From Niabella pedocola (GTDB lineage Bacteria; Bacteroidota; Bacteroidia; Chitinophagales; Chitinophagaceae): 64,000 nt of DNA. This document shows positions 33,195-39,439 of this stretch, piece by piece (position 1 is the first letter of the stretch; every line of letters begins with the position of its first letter). Below the pieces are notes generated by a model. It worked only from the letters and a program-made list of their open reading frames with translations. It had not been told where the DNA came from and made no database searches. The stretch lies in NCBI RefSeq assembly GCF_021044425.1, contig NZ_JAJNEC010000007.1, positions 1 to 64,000 of the forward strand, in the 5' to 3' direction. Position numbers and translations under genes: made by a program.

Positions 33195-33941
33195 ATGGAC
33201 ACAAAACTTATTAAACAATTTGGGGCTAAAATTGGCTCATACAGAATCCGTACCGAACGACAAAAGAAGCGGCTCCGGTATAAAGATTTCGACAAACAGT
33301 TACTGGAACTGGATTTCAGGCTGGACGAACTGTACGAAAAAAAGCGCGACCTGGGATGGGAACCGTTAACGCCTCCCTTTCAAAGGGGCTGGAAGCGCTT
33401 CTTTGTATTGAAAGAAGATGTTGCCACGGACAAACAGGCTGATTTTTTTGAGCAATTACTAAAAAAGATCAACACAACGGATTACAGCTGGAGGAAGGAT
33501 TTCAACATTAAGAAAAGAAAACGGGGCCGAAAGGTCTACCTGGCAAAAGAACAGCACCTGCAGGCTCCCGGCGAACGGGACTTTAAGAAGCACTTTTCAC
33601 CGCAGGAACAACTGTTCTTTTATGAACAATGGCGGACCCAATATGGCTACCGATCTAAACACTTTGTTTTTTCGGAACCCTGGCGTTTCAGCTTAGTGGT
33701 GCAACCGAATATGATCGACAGGAAAAGGGTTACTGATCCGGAGCTGGAATCGGAAATGGAGCAGATAGAACAGTACCTGGGACGGCGTTGCTACTATCGC
33801 AGACTTGAAAAGATAAAAAATGGCAGCTTAGGGTACAGGTATTACTGGTATTACCCGAAAGCGAAAGAAGTTCCGCTCTTAAAAAAGAAAAGCGTATCTG
33901 AATGGTTGAACGAAATAAAACATGAACAGATTGAAGATTAA
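33195..33941 (+). CDS. Basic protein of unknown function downstream of tRNA array
   Basis: A 248-residue protein rich in Lys, Arg and Tyr that I do not recognise. It begins MDTKLIKQFGAKIGSY and contains RYKDFDKQLLELDFRLDELYEKKRDLGW (predicted coiled helix). A basic patch follows (KKRKRGRKVYLAKEQ, about residues 105-120), then EQLFFYEQWRTQYGYR, and RRCYYRRLEKIKNGSLGYRYYWYYPKA near the C-terminus. The strong positive charge suggests nucleic-acid binding, given the tRNA genes just upstream; this is inference. The start at 33195 is preferred over 33168. It leads a plus-strand set with the YkuK-like and AAA+ genes (11 bp to the next). Confidence 0.7.
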   Translation: MDTKLIKQFGAKIGSYRIRTERQKKRLRYKDFDKQLLELDFRLDELYEKKRDLGWEPLTPPFQRGWKRFFVLKEDVATDKQADFFEQLLKKINTTDYSWRKDFNIKKRKRGRKVYLAKEQHLQAPGERDFKKHFSPQEQLFFYEQWRTQYGYRSKHFVFSEPWRFSLVVQPNMIDRKRVTDPELESEMEQIEQYLGRRCYYRRLEKIKNGSLGYRYYWYYPKAKEVPLLKKKSVSEWLNEIKHEQIED

Positions 33942-33952
33942 AATTAAAATCG

Positions 33953-34435
33953 ATGGAACAACAGCCGTGGCAGCGGTTCGGAGGAGCATCCTTAAACGAA
34001 CCGATTGCTGAAGAAGTAAACAATGCCTTAGTAGCTGAATGGAAGGCCGGAAATACCATACAGGTATGCCTCGGCACCGACAGCCAGGTAAAGGGTACCG
34101 TTATTGAATTTGCAACGGTGATCGTCTTTGTGCGGAAGGGAAAGGGTGCTTTTCTTTTTCTTCAGAGAACGATGCTCCGCCGGCAAATGAGCATCCGGGA
34201 GCGGATGTTAATGGAAGTGGATAAAACCGTGCAGCTCGGCTTGCAATTGAGCGCCGTCCTTGAAAAGCATGGTATCATTCCAGAGTTACATATAGACATT
34301 AACAGTTCTCCCGTATACAAAAGTAACGTCGCATTCAGCACTGCCATGGGCTATATTTCCGGAATGGGTTGGATCTGCAGAGCAAAACCATATGCTTTTG
34401 CAAGCTCCAGCTGTGCCAATAAAATCGTACAATAA
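33953..34435 (+). CDS. YkuK/DUF458 RNase H-like protein
   Basis: A 160-residue protein of the YkuK (DUF458) family with an RNase H-like fold: CLGTDSQ at residues 39-45 supplies the first acidic residue, LHIDINSSPVYKSNVAFSTAMGYISGMGW supplies the second, and KPYAFASSSCANKIV closes the family signature. Such proteins are suspected nucleases or RNA-binding factors, with no experimentally firm role known to me. It sits between the basic unknown protein and an AAA+ ATPase, after a tRNA array. Confidence 0.82.
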   Translation: MEQQPWQRFGGASLNEPIAEEVNNALVAEWKAGNTIQVCLGTDSQVKGTVIEFATVIVFVRKGKGAFLFLQRTMLRRQMSIRERMLMEVDKTVQLGLQLSAVLEKHGIIPELHIDINSSPVYKSNVAFSTAMGYISGMGWICRAKPYAFASSSCANKIVQ

Positions 34436-34464
34436 GGCCGTTGCCAAAAACACCCAAACCAAAC

Positions 34465-34498
34465 ACTTTATGACCTCCGCTCTGTGAGGTCATAAAGT
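34465..34498 (+). promoter_or_regulatory. Perfect 13-bp stem-loop before the AAA+ gene
   Basis: ACTTTATGACCTC (34465-34477), loop of eight bases, and its perfect complement (34486-34498) lie 14 bp before the AAA+ start codon. No T-run follows, so it is not a normal terminator. It could be an operator or an mRNA processing or translation-control hairpin. Confidence 0.7.
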
Positions 34499-34512
34499 TT
34501 AACCCAAAAAAA

Positions 34513-35592
34513 ATGGAACAAGAACCTATACAAAGAGTCATCAATACGAATGAACTATTCGGAAGTTCTTTCATCAATGCAAAAGTGCTGTATCTGCACG
34601 AGTTTGGAAAATTGCCCAGCACGCTCTTTATCGGCCAGCTGGACGGCAGCAAAGCATTTGCACCCTTAAAGCAATTGTTAGCGGATCATACCCGGCACAT
34701 TTTCCAGCATCAGTGGTTCAAGCGGAAGCATAAAAAATTCCAGTACGAAACGGCGATCTTTCTTTTAGAGAATGGTTGTATTATAGAACTGGATGAGGGC
34801 TGGTGCGAGATCCTGCACGATGGTAATCAGGCTTTATTAATAGAAACCGTTGTAGCCCTGCTGCAACAATTCCAGGAAAAGAAGAAAAAAGAACCATTGG
34901 AGATGAGCTTAATCGTACGCGATGGAAGCCGGCTGCTATTAAGATCTATGGAAATAAAAAGGAACAAACTGAACCTGGATCTTTTTTATGAAGAAGATTT
35001 TAAGGCGGTGGATGCACGCATACGTCAGCGGTTAAACCGGAAAAAGGATAAGGGTATTGTACTGTTGCACGGCCTGCCCGGCACCGGCAAAACTTCGTAT
35101 CTCCGCTACCTGGTGGGAAAGATCCGGAAGCGCGTGCTCTTCCTCTCCCCTTCTATTGCCGGTAATTTAACCAGCCCGGATTTTATCCAGTTGCTGATCA
35201 ATAATCCCGATACCGTATTGATCATTGAGGATGCGGAAAATATCATTATGGACCGCCGCTACAGCGCCGACTCATCCGTATCGAACCTGTTAAATATATC
35301 TGATGGATTACTGGCCGACTTCTTAAACATCCAGCTGATCTGCACATTTAACAGCGCTCTGGCTCTTATTGACGAGGCATTGTTGCGGGAGGGCCGGCTG
35401 ATTGCAAAATACGAATTTGGCAAATTAAGCGTGGAGAAGGCAAGGGCATTGGCAAGGCACCTGGGATATATACAAAATATTACGGAGCCCGCCACCCTGG
35501 CGGAGATCTGTAATAGAGAGCCGGTAACCCCCAGGAGGACAAAAGCGGCATCGATCGGCTTTCAACTGGCAACCGTGGAAAGTGAAGACTAA
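34513..35592 (+). CDS. AAA+ ATPase (BCS1/FtsH-like core)
   Basis: A 359-residue protein. Residues 1-175 are a unique N-terminal region (LYLHEFGKLPSTLFIGQL, IELDEGWCEILHDGN). An AAA+ module follows: Walker A GLPGTGKT at 187-194, Walker B VLIIEDAEN at about 235-243, NLLNISDGLL (sensor-like) and RLIAKYEFGKLSVEKA with an arginine-finger/sensor-2-like region. The C-terminus ends in RRTKAASIGFQL. The nearest general resemblance is to BCS1-type AAA proteins that act on folded substrates. In this context it may remodel an RNP or nuclease complex with the two upstream gene products (inference). Confidence 0.8.
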   Translation: MEQEPIQRVINTNELFGSSFINAKVLYLHEFGKLPSTLFIGQLDGSKAFAPLKQLLADHTRHIFQHQWFKRKHKKFQYETAIFLLENGCIIELDEGWCEILHDGNQALLIETVVALLQQFQEKKKKEPLEMSLIVRDGSRLLLRSMEIKRNKLNLDLFYEEDFKAVDARIRQRLNRKKDKGIVLLHGLPGTGKTSYLRYLVGKIRKRVLFLSPSIAGNLTSPDFIQLLINNPDTVLIIEDAENIIMDRRYSADSSVSNLLNISDGLLADFLNIQLICTFNSALALIDEALLREGRLIAKYEFGKLSVEKARALARHLGYIQNITEPATLAEICNREPVTPRRTKAASIGFQLATVESED

Positions 35593-35696
35593 GACATTTA
35601 AGACCCGTGCTGCAAAAGCAAGAGCATCGCCACATTTGTATTACACCAAAATGGAGGGCCAACAGGACCCGCATATTCCATAGCGGTACCTCTCTT

Positions 35697-36725
35697 TCAG
35701 CGTTCATCACCGGCGGTCATATAGAGTTCCTGCATTTTCCGGATACGCTGTTTGAAGATGCGGACCATCGAGGCCGGTGCCGTCACACGCAATCCTTCGC
35801 CGAAACCGAGGAACTCCCGTTCCAGTTCAAAATTCGGGATCACTTCAATAGTAAACGTAGTCCAACCGTTTGCAGTAGAAACAATTTGCTGTGATGCATG
35901 AATGGGTTTGGTACAGATATAGGGAGCATGTTTTGTATTGGCCATAAAAGTGATACGCGTGGGCTGGTCGGCCACATTTCTTGTTACACCGATGATATCA
36001 CTGAAATAGGTAGCAGCATTAAAACCCTTATGCACCAGGTAGGCTTCGCCGGGCAATTCTTTTATCGCTGCTATGCGGTCCAGTGCAAGCGTCAGCAACA
36101 CTTTACCTTTCCGGTGCATACACAAAAGGAACCATCGGTTACGGAACTCCTTTAGCAGATACGGATATACCACCATGTCTGCCGGCTGGCGTGCAGAAAA
36201 ACTTTGGTAGGTTACCTGCAGGGACCGCTTTTTGATAATCGCCTTGTGAAGCGGATCGAGCCAGTGCATACCGGCAAGCAGCTCGTTCTTTTCAAAATCG
36301 ATCACCGGTGCTTCCTGTTCCCGTTCTGTGTAGATCTTATCCTCCAGGCGCTGCAACAGCTCATCCAGGTCGTTAAAATGGCTGAATCCCTTGAATTGCT
36401 GCAGGAGAAAAGACACGTCCTGCAATACATCTAGATCCTGATGTGATAAAGGAATCTTTGAAATACTGTAGCCCGGATCTTCATAGGTATAATATTTCTT
36501 ATCGATTACGATGATCGGGGCATTGTAGCCCAGTTTGTCGCTACGCATGGCATTCAGATCCATCCGTATGGTACGCAGGCTTAGGCCTTTCTCAATGTCT
36601 TCATACTCATAAAGTGCGTCGTTACAGGCATCGATCAAATCTTCAATGGTCCATTTACGACGCCGGTTTTGCAGGCATTTGTCAATGGTACGGTAACGGA
36701 TCAGGGCATTGCGATTAACAGGCAT
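35697..36725 (-). CDS. WYL-domain transcriptional regulator
   Basis: A 342-residue regulator. The N-terminal winged helix (ALIRYRTIDKCLQNRRRKWTI ... LSLRTIRMDLNAMR) reads DNA. The middle-C-terminal WYL domain has LQVTYQSFSA and VVYPYLLKEFRNRWFLLCMH (the W/Y/L-bearing strand region), and the WCX extension at the end has FELEREFLGFGEGLRV. WYL domains bind nucleic-acid or nucleotide ligands and control DNA-damage, phage-defence and RNA-repair loci. A palindrome 36 bp upstream of its start and a second before the nucleotidyltransferase genes are the likely targets. Confidence 0.9.
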   Translation of the reverse strand: MPVNRNALIRYRTIDKCLQNRRRKWTIEDLIDACNDALYEYEDIEKGLSLRTIRMDLNAMRSDKLGYNAPIIVIDKKYYTYEDPGYSISKIPLSHQDLDVLQDVSFLLQQFKGFSHFNDLDELLQRLEDKIYTEREQEAPVIDFEKNELLAGMHWLDPLHKAIIKKRSLQVTYQSFSARQPADMVVYPYLLKEFRNRWFLLCMHRKGKVLLTLALDRIAAIKELPGEAYLVHKGFNAATYFSDIIGVTRNVADQPTRITFMANTKHAPYICTKPIHASQQIVSTANGWTTFTIEVIPNFELEREFLGFGEGLRVTAPASMVRIFKQRIRKMQELYMTAGDER

Positions 36726-36760
36726 ATAAAAAATTTGAGGAAAAATAAATTATTTTTTCA

Positions 36761-36798
36761 ACTATGCAAAAAGATTGCACAGTTTCATTTCAGCTTTG
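36761..36798 (+). promoter_or_regulatory. Operator/promoter 1 of the proposed WYL regulon
   Basis: A 23-bp dyad, ACTATGCA (36761-36768), seven-base centre, TGCACAGT (36776-36783), is followed after exactly 11 bases by TTTG (36795-36798, in CAGCTTTG). The -33 element is missing and replaced by the dyad, which suggests an activator. Transcription rightwards would enter the permuted tRNA-like RNA and the SPFH gene. The dyad also lies 36 bp before the WYL gene, allowing autoregulation. Confidence 0.75.
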
Positions 36799-36959
36799 TA
36801 TTATAAATGAAGCAAGTTCTTTGATCCAACATATTGCCATGAGGCAAAACGCGCTGTTGTCCGTTTCTTAAAAGCCAGGCGGGTGTATTTCAGGCACCGC
36901 AGTGCAGACGTTGTAACGTACTGTATGCTCTTATTCAGAATACGGCATAGCTATCAGGA

Positions 36960-37029
36960 CCTGTAGGCCGGGGGTTCGAATCCCCCTTCCGTTGTGAAAC
37001 GGAATAGCTCAGCTGGATAGAGCAACAGA
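36960..37029 (+). ncRNA. Circularly permuted tRNA-like RNA
   Basis: Order on the DNA: anticodon-stem 3' strand CCTGT (36960-36964), variable loop AGGCC, T-stem GGGGG/CCCCC (36970-36974, 36982-36986) with TTCGAAT, acceptor 3' strand TTCCGTT (36987-36993), GTGA tetraloop, acceptor 5' strand AACGGAA (36998-37004), TA, D-stem GCTC/GAGC (37007-37010, 37020-37023) with GG, A26, anticodon-stem 5' strand ACAGA (37025-37029). Every arm has canonical tRNA length. U8, A14, G15-C48, G18G19 and T54T55C56 are all present. The acceptor is a perfect 7 bp capped by a GNRA-type loop, and the ends open in the anticodon loop. SPFH/Band-7 genes with a cognate tRNA-like RNA are known; the permuted order is read here from sequence. 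Confidence 0.8.
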
Positions 37030-37058
37030 CAATAAGGGTTCGAATCCCACCACGCCTT

Positions 37059-37130
37059 GTACGTGATCGTTCTCCCGACGGGTCGGGAGGCTGTCTACAC
37101 TAAAAATGTAGAAAGAAGTGCATCACTTCT
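37059..37130 (+). ncRNA. Second tRNA-derived element with T-loop-type hairpin and anticodon-like arm
   Basis: A T-arm-like GGGTTCGAATCCC (37036-37048) precedes this segment. Then comes CGTTC with a 7-bp hairpin TCTCCCGAC..GTCGGGA-type (37071-37088), the same as those inside the tRNA array. Next is an arm CTACA-CTAAAAA-TGTAG (37095-37111) with a seven-base loop like an anticodon arm, and finally a 7-bp hairpin (AGAAGTG..CACTTCT, about 37114-37130). It does not fold into a complete cloverleaf. Confidence 0.45.
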
Positions 37131-37419
37131 ATAAAAAGATGCCCGATGGAAAATGAAGGCCGGCACCAGCTGCTCCTGTTCAATGCCCCGCATTGCAACA
37201 GAACAACAACCCGGAACGTACCTGCGGGCAGGTGTAAACGACCGGAAACGGATACCGCTTTGTTGAAGAATATGGCTCTCGTTGCTGTACGCCTCAAACA
37301 AACCGGTTTTCATCACCGGGCTGAAACCCACTTCCGTACCAGACGGGTGGTTGCCGGCCAACATTTTTCTTTCACAAGAGGATTAACATTTAAAACAAAA
37401 CTATTTAAACCATAAGATC

Positions 37420-38517
37420 ATGAAAAGAGTAAACGTAAATGCACACCAGGTGGCCTTGGTATTTAAAAGAGGCGCTTATCAAAAAATGCTCGGGGAAGGT
37501 GCTTACTGGTTGTGGCGGCAAAATGTCATTATTTATGATAAAACCCAGCCGTTTCAGCCTCCGGCAGAACTGAACCAGCTGCTCCAGGATACCGAACTGG
37601 CAAATGCACTAGAGGTTATTGAAGTGGCCGATCATGAAATTGTCCTGCAATTCCAGAACGGTCTTTTTCAAAAAGTGCTGACCGCAGGGCGGTACGCCTT
37701 CTGGAAATCGGCGATCCGGTACGATTTTGTAAAAGCGGATCTTTCCAAAATAAAAATCGCGGAAAACATCCCCCGGAGCCTGCTGGAACACAAGCTGGTA
37801 GCGCACTATGTGCGAACCTATAAAGTAGAAAGTTATGAAAAGGCATTGCTCTTTGTAGATGGCAAACCGCAGGGCGAACTGGAACCGGGCACACACTACT
37901 GGTGGAAGAATGCGATCAGCATACATGTAGCAAAAGCAGATATCCGGCAACAGCAACTCGAGATCAACGGGCAGGAAATCCTTACAAAGGATAAAGCGAA
38001 CCTACGGATCAATGCCTGGGCGCAATACCGGGTTATCAACGCAGCAACAGCATTGCTGGACAATGCGGGCTATGACCGGCAGTTGTATGTAGCCATTCAG
38101 CAGCGGTTGCGGGAATATGTAGCCGGCTTTGCTTTTGATGAACTTCTGGAAAAGAAGGAAAGCATTGCCACCATCGTATTGCAACAGGTAGCAGCAGCTG
38201 CCGCAACACTTGGGGTTGAAGTTACCGGGTTGGGGATCCGGGATATTATCCTGCCGGGCGATATCCGGGAAATCATGAACCAGGTGCTGGTTGCTGAAAA
38301 AAAAGCCCAGGCCAATTCCATTATGCGCCGGGAGGAAACCGCCAGCACCCGGAGCCTGCTGAACACGGCCAAACTGATGGAAGAAAACACCATGCTCTGG
38401 AAACTGAAGGAAATGGAATATGTGGAAAAGATCGCAGAAAAGATCAGCAATATCAGTATTAGCGGAAACGGCGTGTTGATCGATCAGCTCAGGCAGCTTT
38501 TTGTTCCTGATAAATAA
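37420..38517 (+). CDS. SPFH/Band-7 (slipin-type) protein
   Basis: A 365-residue SPFH-domain protein without an obvious N-terminal membrane anchor. Two repeats of the short beta unit (VALVFKRGAYQKMLGEGAYWLW, EIVLQFQNGLFQKVLTAGRYAFW, KALLFVDGKPQGELEPGTHYWW) precede the band-7 core, with VEVTGLGIRDIILPGDIREIMNQVLVAEKKAQA and an RREETASTRSLLNTAK coiled-coil end typical of slipins. Such proteins form ring or cage scaffolds. Burroughs and Aravind proposed SPFH modules as RNA-binding scaffolds in RNA-repair systems, partnered with a tRNA-like RNA; here such an RNA is encoded in this gene's own 5' leader. It is followed by a strong terminator. Confidence 0.88.
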   Translation: MKRVNVNAHQVALVFKRGAYQKMLGEGAYWLWRQNVIIYDKTQPFQPPAELNQLLQDTELANALEVIEVADHEIVLQFQNGLFQKVLTAGRYAFWKSAIRYDFVKADLSKIKIAENIPRSLLEHKLVAHYVRTYKVESYEKALLFVDGKPQGELEPGTHYWWKNAISIHVAKADIRQQQLEINGQEILTKDKANLRINAWAQYRVINAATALLDNAGYDRQLYVAIQQRLREYVAGFAFDELLEKKESIATIVLQQVAAAAATLGVEVTGLGIRDIILPGDIREIMNQVLVAEKKAQANSIMRREETASTRSLLNTAKLMEENTMLWKLKEMEYVEKIAEKISNISISGNGVLIDQLRQLFVPDK

Positions 38518-38523
38518 ACGCAC

Positions 38524-38560
38524 AGACCTGCAAGGCTCCAATCTTGCAGGTCTTTTTTAT
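38524..38560 (+). terminator. Terminator after the SPFH gene
   Basis: Perfect 11-bp stem AGACCTGCAAG (38524-38534) / CTTGCAGGTCT (38543-38553) with a six-base T-run, 7 bp past the SPFH stop. It isolates the SPFH transcript from the nucleotidyltransferase genes, which have their own promoter. Confidence 0.92.
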
Positions 38561-38623
38561 ACTAAGATTCAGGCTATATTCATTCCCATAATGGTTACAG
38601 GATATTTTTTGAGCCTCTTTCAA

Positions 38624-38661
38624 ACTATGCAAAAAGACTGCACAGTACCGGTATACCTTTG
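38624..38661 (+). promoter_or_regulatory. Operator/promoter 2 of the proposed WYL regulon
   Basis: ACTATGCA (38624-38631), seven-base centre, TGCACAGT (38639-38646), then 11 bases to TTTG (38658-38661) in TACCTTTG. This repeats operator 1 with one base changed in the centre and the identical 11-base spacing. The start codon follows 17 bp later. Confidence 0.78.
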
Positions 38662-38677
38662 AATTAAATCATTAACC

Positions 38678-39439
38678 GTGGACAAAAACATACTAAAAAC
38701 ATTAAAGGAACTGGAAGCTGAAAAGGGGATCAGCTTGCTCTATGCCTGCGAAACAGGCAGCAGAGCCTGGGGTTTTCCGTCTCCGGACAGCGATTATGAC
38801 ATACGTTTTATATACCGGCACAACCGGAACTGGTATCTTTCCCTGGCTGCGCAAAAGGATGCGGTCAGTTGGATGAAAGGAGATCTGGACATCACCGGCT
38901 GGGACCTGAAAAAATCGTTGCTATTACTAAAGAAATCGAATGTTCCGTTGATAGAACGATTCCAATCGCCCATCATTTACTATACGGCTCCGGGATTCAA
39001 ACGGGAGTTCCGGCAACTGATCTGCGAATACTATTCGCCCATCGCTGTTTTCTTTCACCACTATTCGCTGGCGCAAAAATTCAGGGCGGAATGTCGACCT
39101 GGTGCACCCTTTAAGTTAAAAGGCTTTTTCTATATGCTGCGCTCCCTGCTCTCCTGTAACTGGATCCTGCATGATGATGCAGTACCTCCCATGGAACTGG
39201 CAAAATTACTTAAGTACACCAATCCCCGGATAAGTAAGAGCATCCTCCGCCTTATTGCGTTAAAGGCCACAAAACCTGAAAACTATGATCATAAAGGGGC
39301 TACTCCCCTTTTTAACTGGCTCGAAGGGCTGTTTGAGCAGCTGGAGGCATCCAAAGGAAAACCGGAGATCAACAATAACAGTATCGACACATTGAATCAC
39401 TATTTTATAAAAAAGCTCGATGACCCAACTTACTATTGA
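38678..39439 (+). CDS. RlaP-type (COG3541) nucleotidyltransferase 1
   Basis: A 253-residue DNA-polymerase-beta-superfamily nucleotidyltransferase: ETGSRAWGFPSPDSDYDIRF with Gly27-Ser28 and catalytic Asp39/Asp41 (DSDYD), then a helical C-terminal part (YSPIAVFFHHYSLAQKF, KGFFYMLRSLLSCNWI). It belongs to the COG3541/PF10127 group, named RlaP (RNA-ligase-associated pol-beta nucleotidyltransferase) for its association with RNA ligases. A role in adding nucleotides to damaged RNA 3' ends is likely from family context. The start is GTG; no ATG is better placed after the promoter. Confidence 0.85.
   Translation: MDKNILKTLKELEAEKGISLLYACETGSRAWGFPSPDSDYDIRFIYRHNRNWYLSLAAQKDAVSWMKGDLDITGWDLKKSLLLLKKSNVPLIERFQSPIIYYTAPGFKREFRQLICEYYSPIAVFFHHYSLAQKFRAECRPGAPFKLKGFFYMLRSLLSCNWILHDDAVPPMELAKLLKYTNPRISKSILRLIALKATKPENYDHKGATPLFNWLEGLFEQLEASKGKPEINNNSIDTLNHYFIKKLDDPTYY

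Larger units (their letters stand above)
36800..37419 (+). other. Structured 5' leader of the SPFH transcript
   Basis: About 620 bases before the SPFH start. Besides the permuted tRNA-like RNA it has hairpins (TATGC..GCATA at about 36924-36949; ACGTT..AACGT near 36909). An 89-residue plus-strand frame (37146-37415) has no recognisable features and is not annotated as a gene. GGCGGGT at 36878-36884 can pair with ACC(A)CGCC at 37049-37056, so an outer tRNA-like frame enclosing the permuted one is possible. Confidence 0.5.

Noticed and set aside
32298..33218. Minus-strand frames of 70-95 residues across the tRNA array
   Set aside because: They run through several well-formed tRNA genes and terminators and are shadows.
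36960..37029. Two ordinary adjacent tRNA genes instead of one permuted tRNA
   Set aside because: Neither half has its own partner strands: the left half has no 5' acceptor/D-arm of proper match and the right half has no matching T-arm/3' acceptor, while the permuted pairing is 7/7 in the acceptor and correct in every arm length.
36960..37029. Split or permuted tmRNA
   Set aside because: There is no tag-peptide frame, no G-U third acceptor pair and no pseudoknot pattern; the D-arm and variable loop are those of a tRNA.
37146..37415. 89-residue frame just before the SPFH gene
   Set aside because: Composition is unlike the neighbouring genes, overlapping frames exist on the other strand, and the region is better explained as structured leader RNA; kept open but not annotated.
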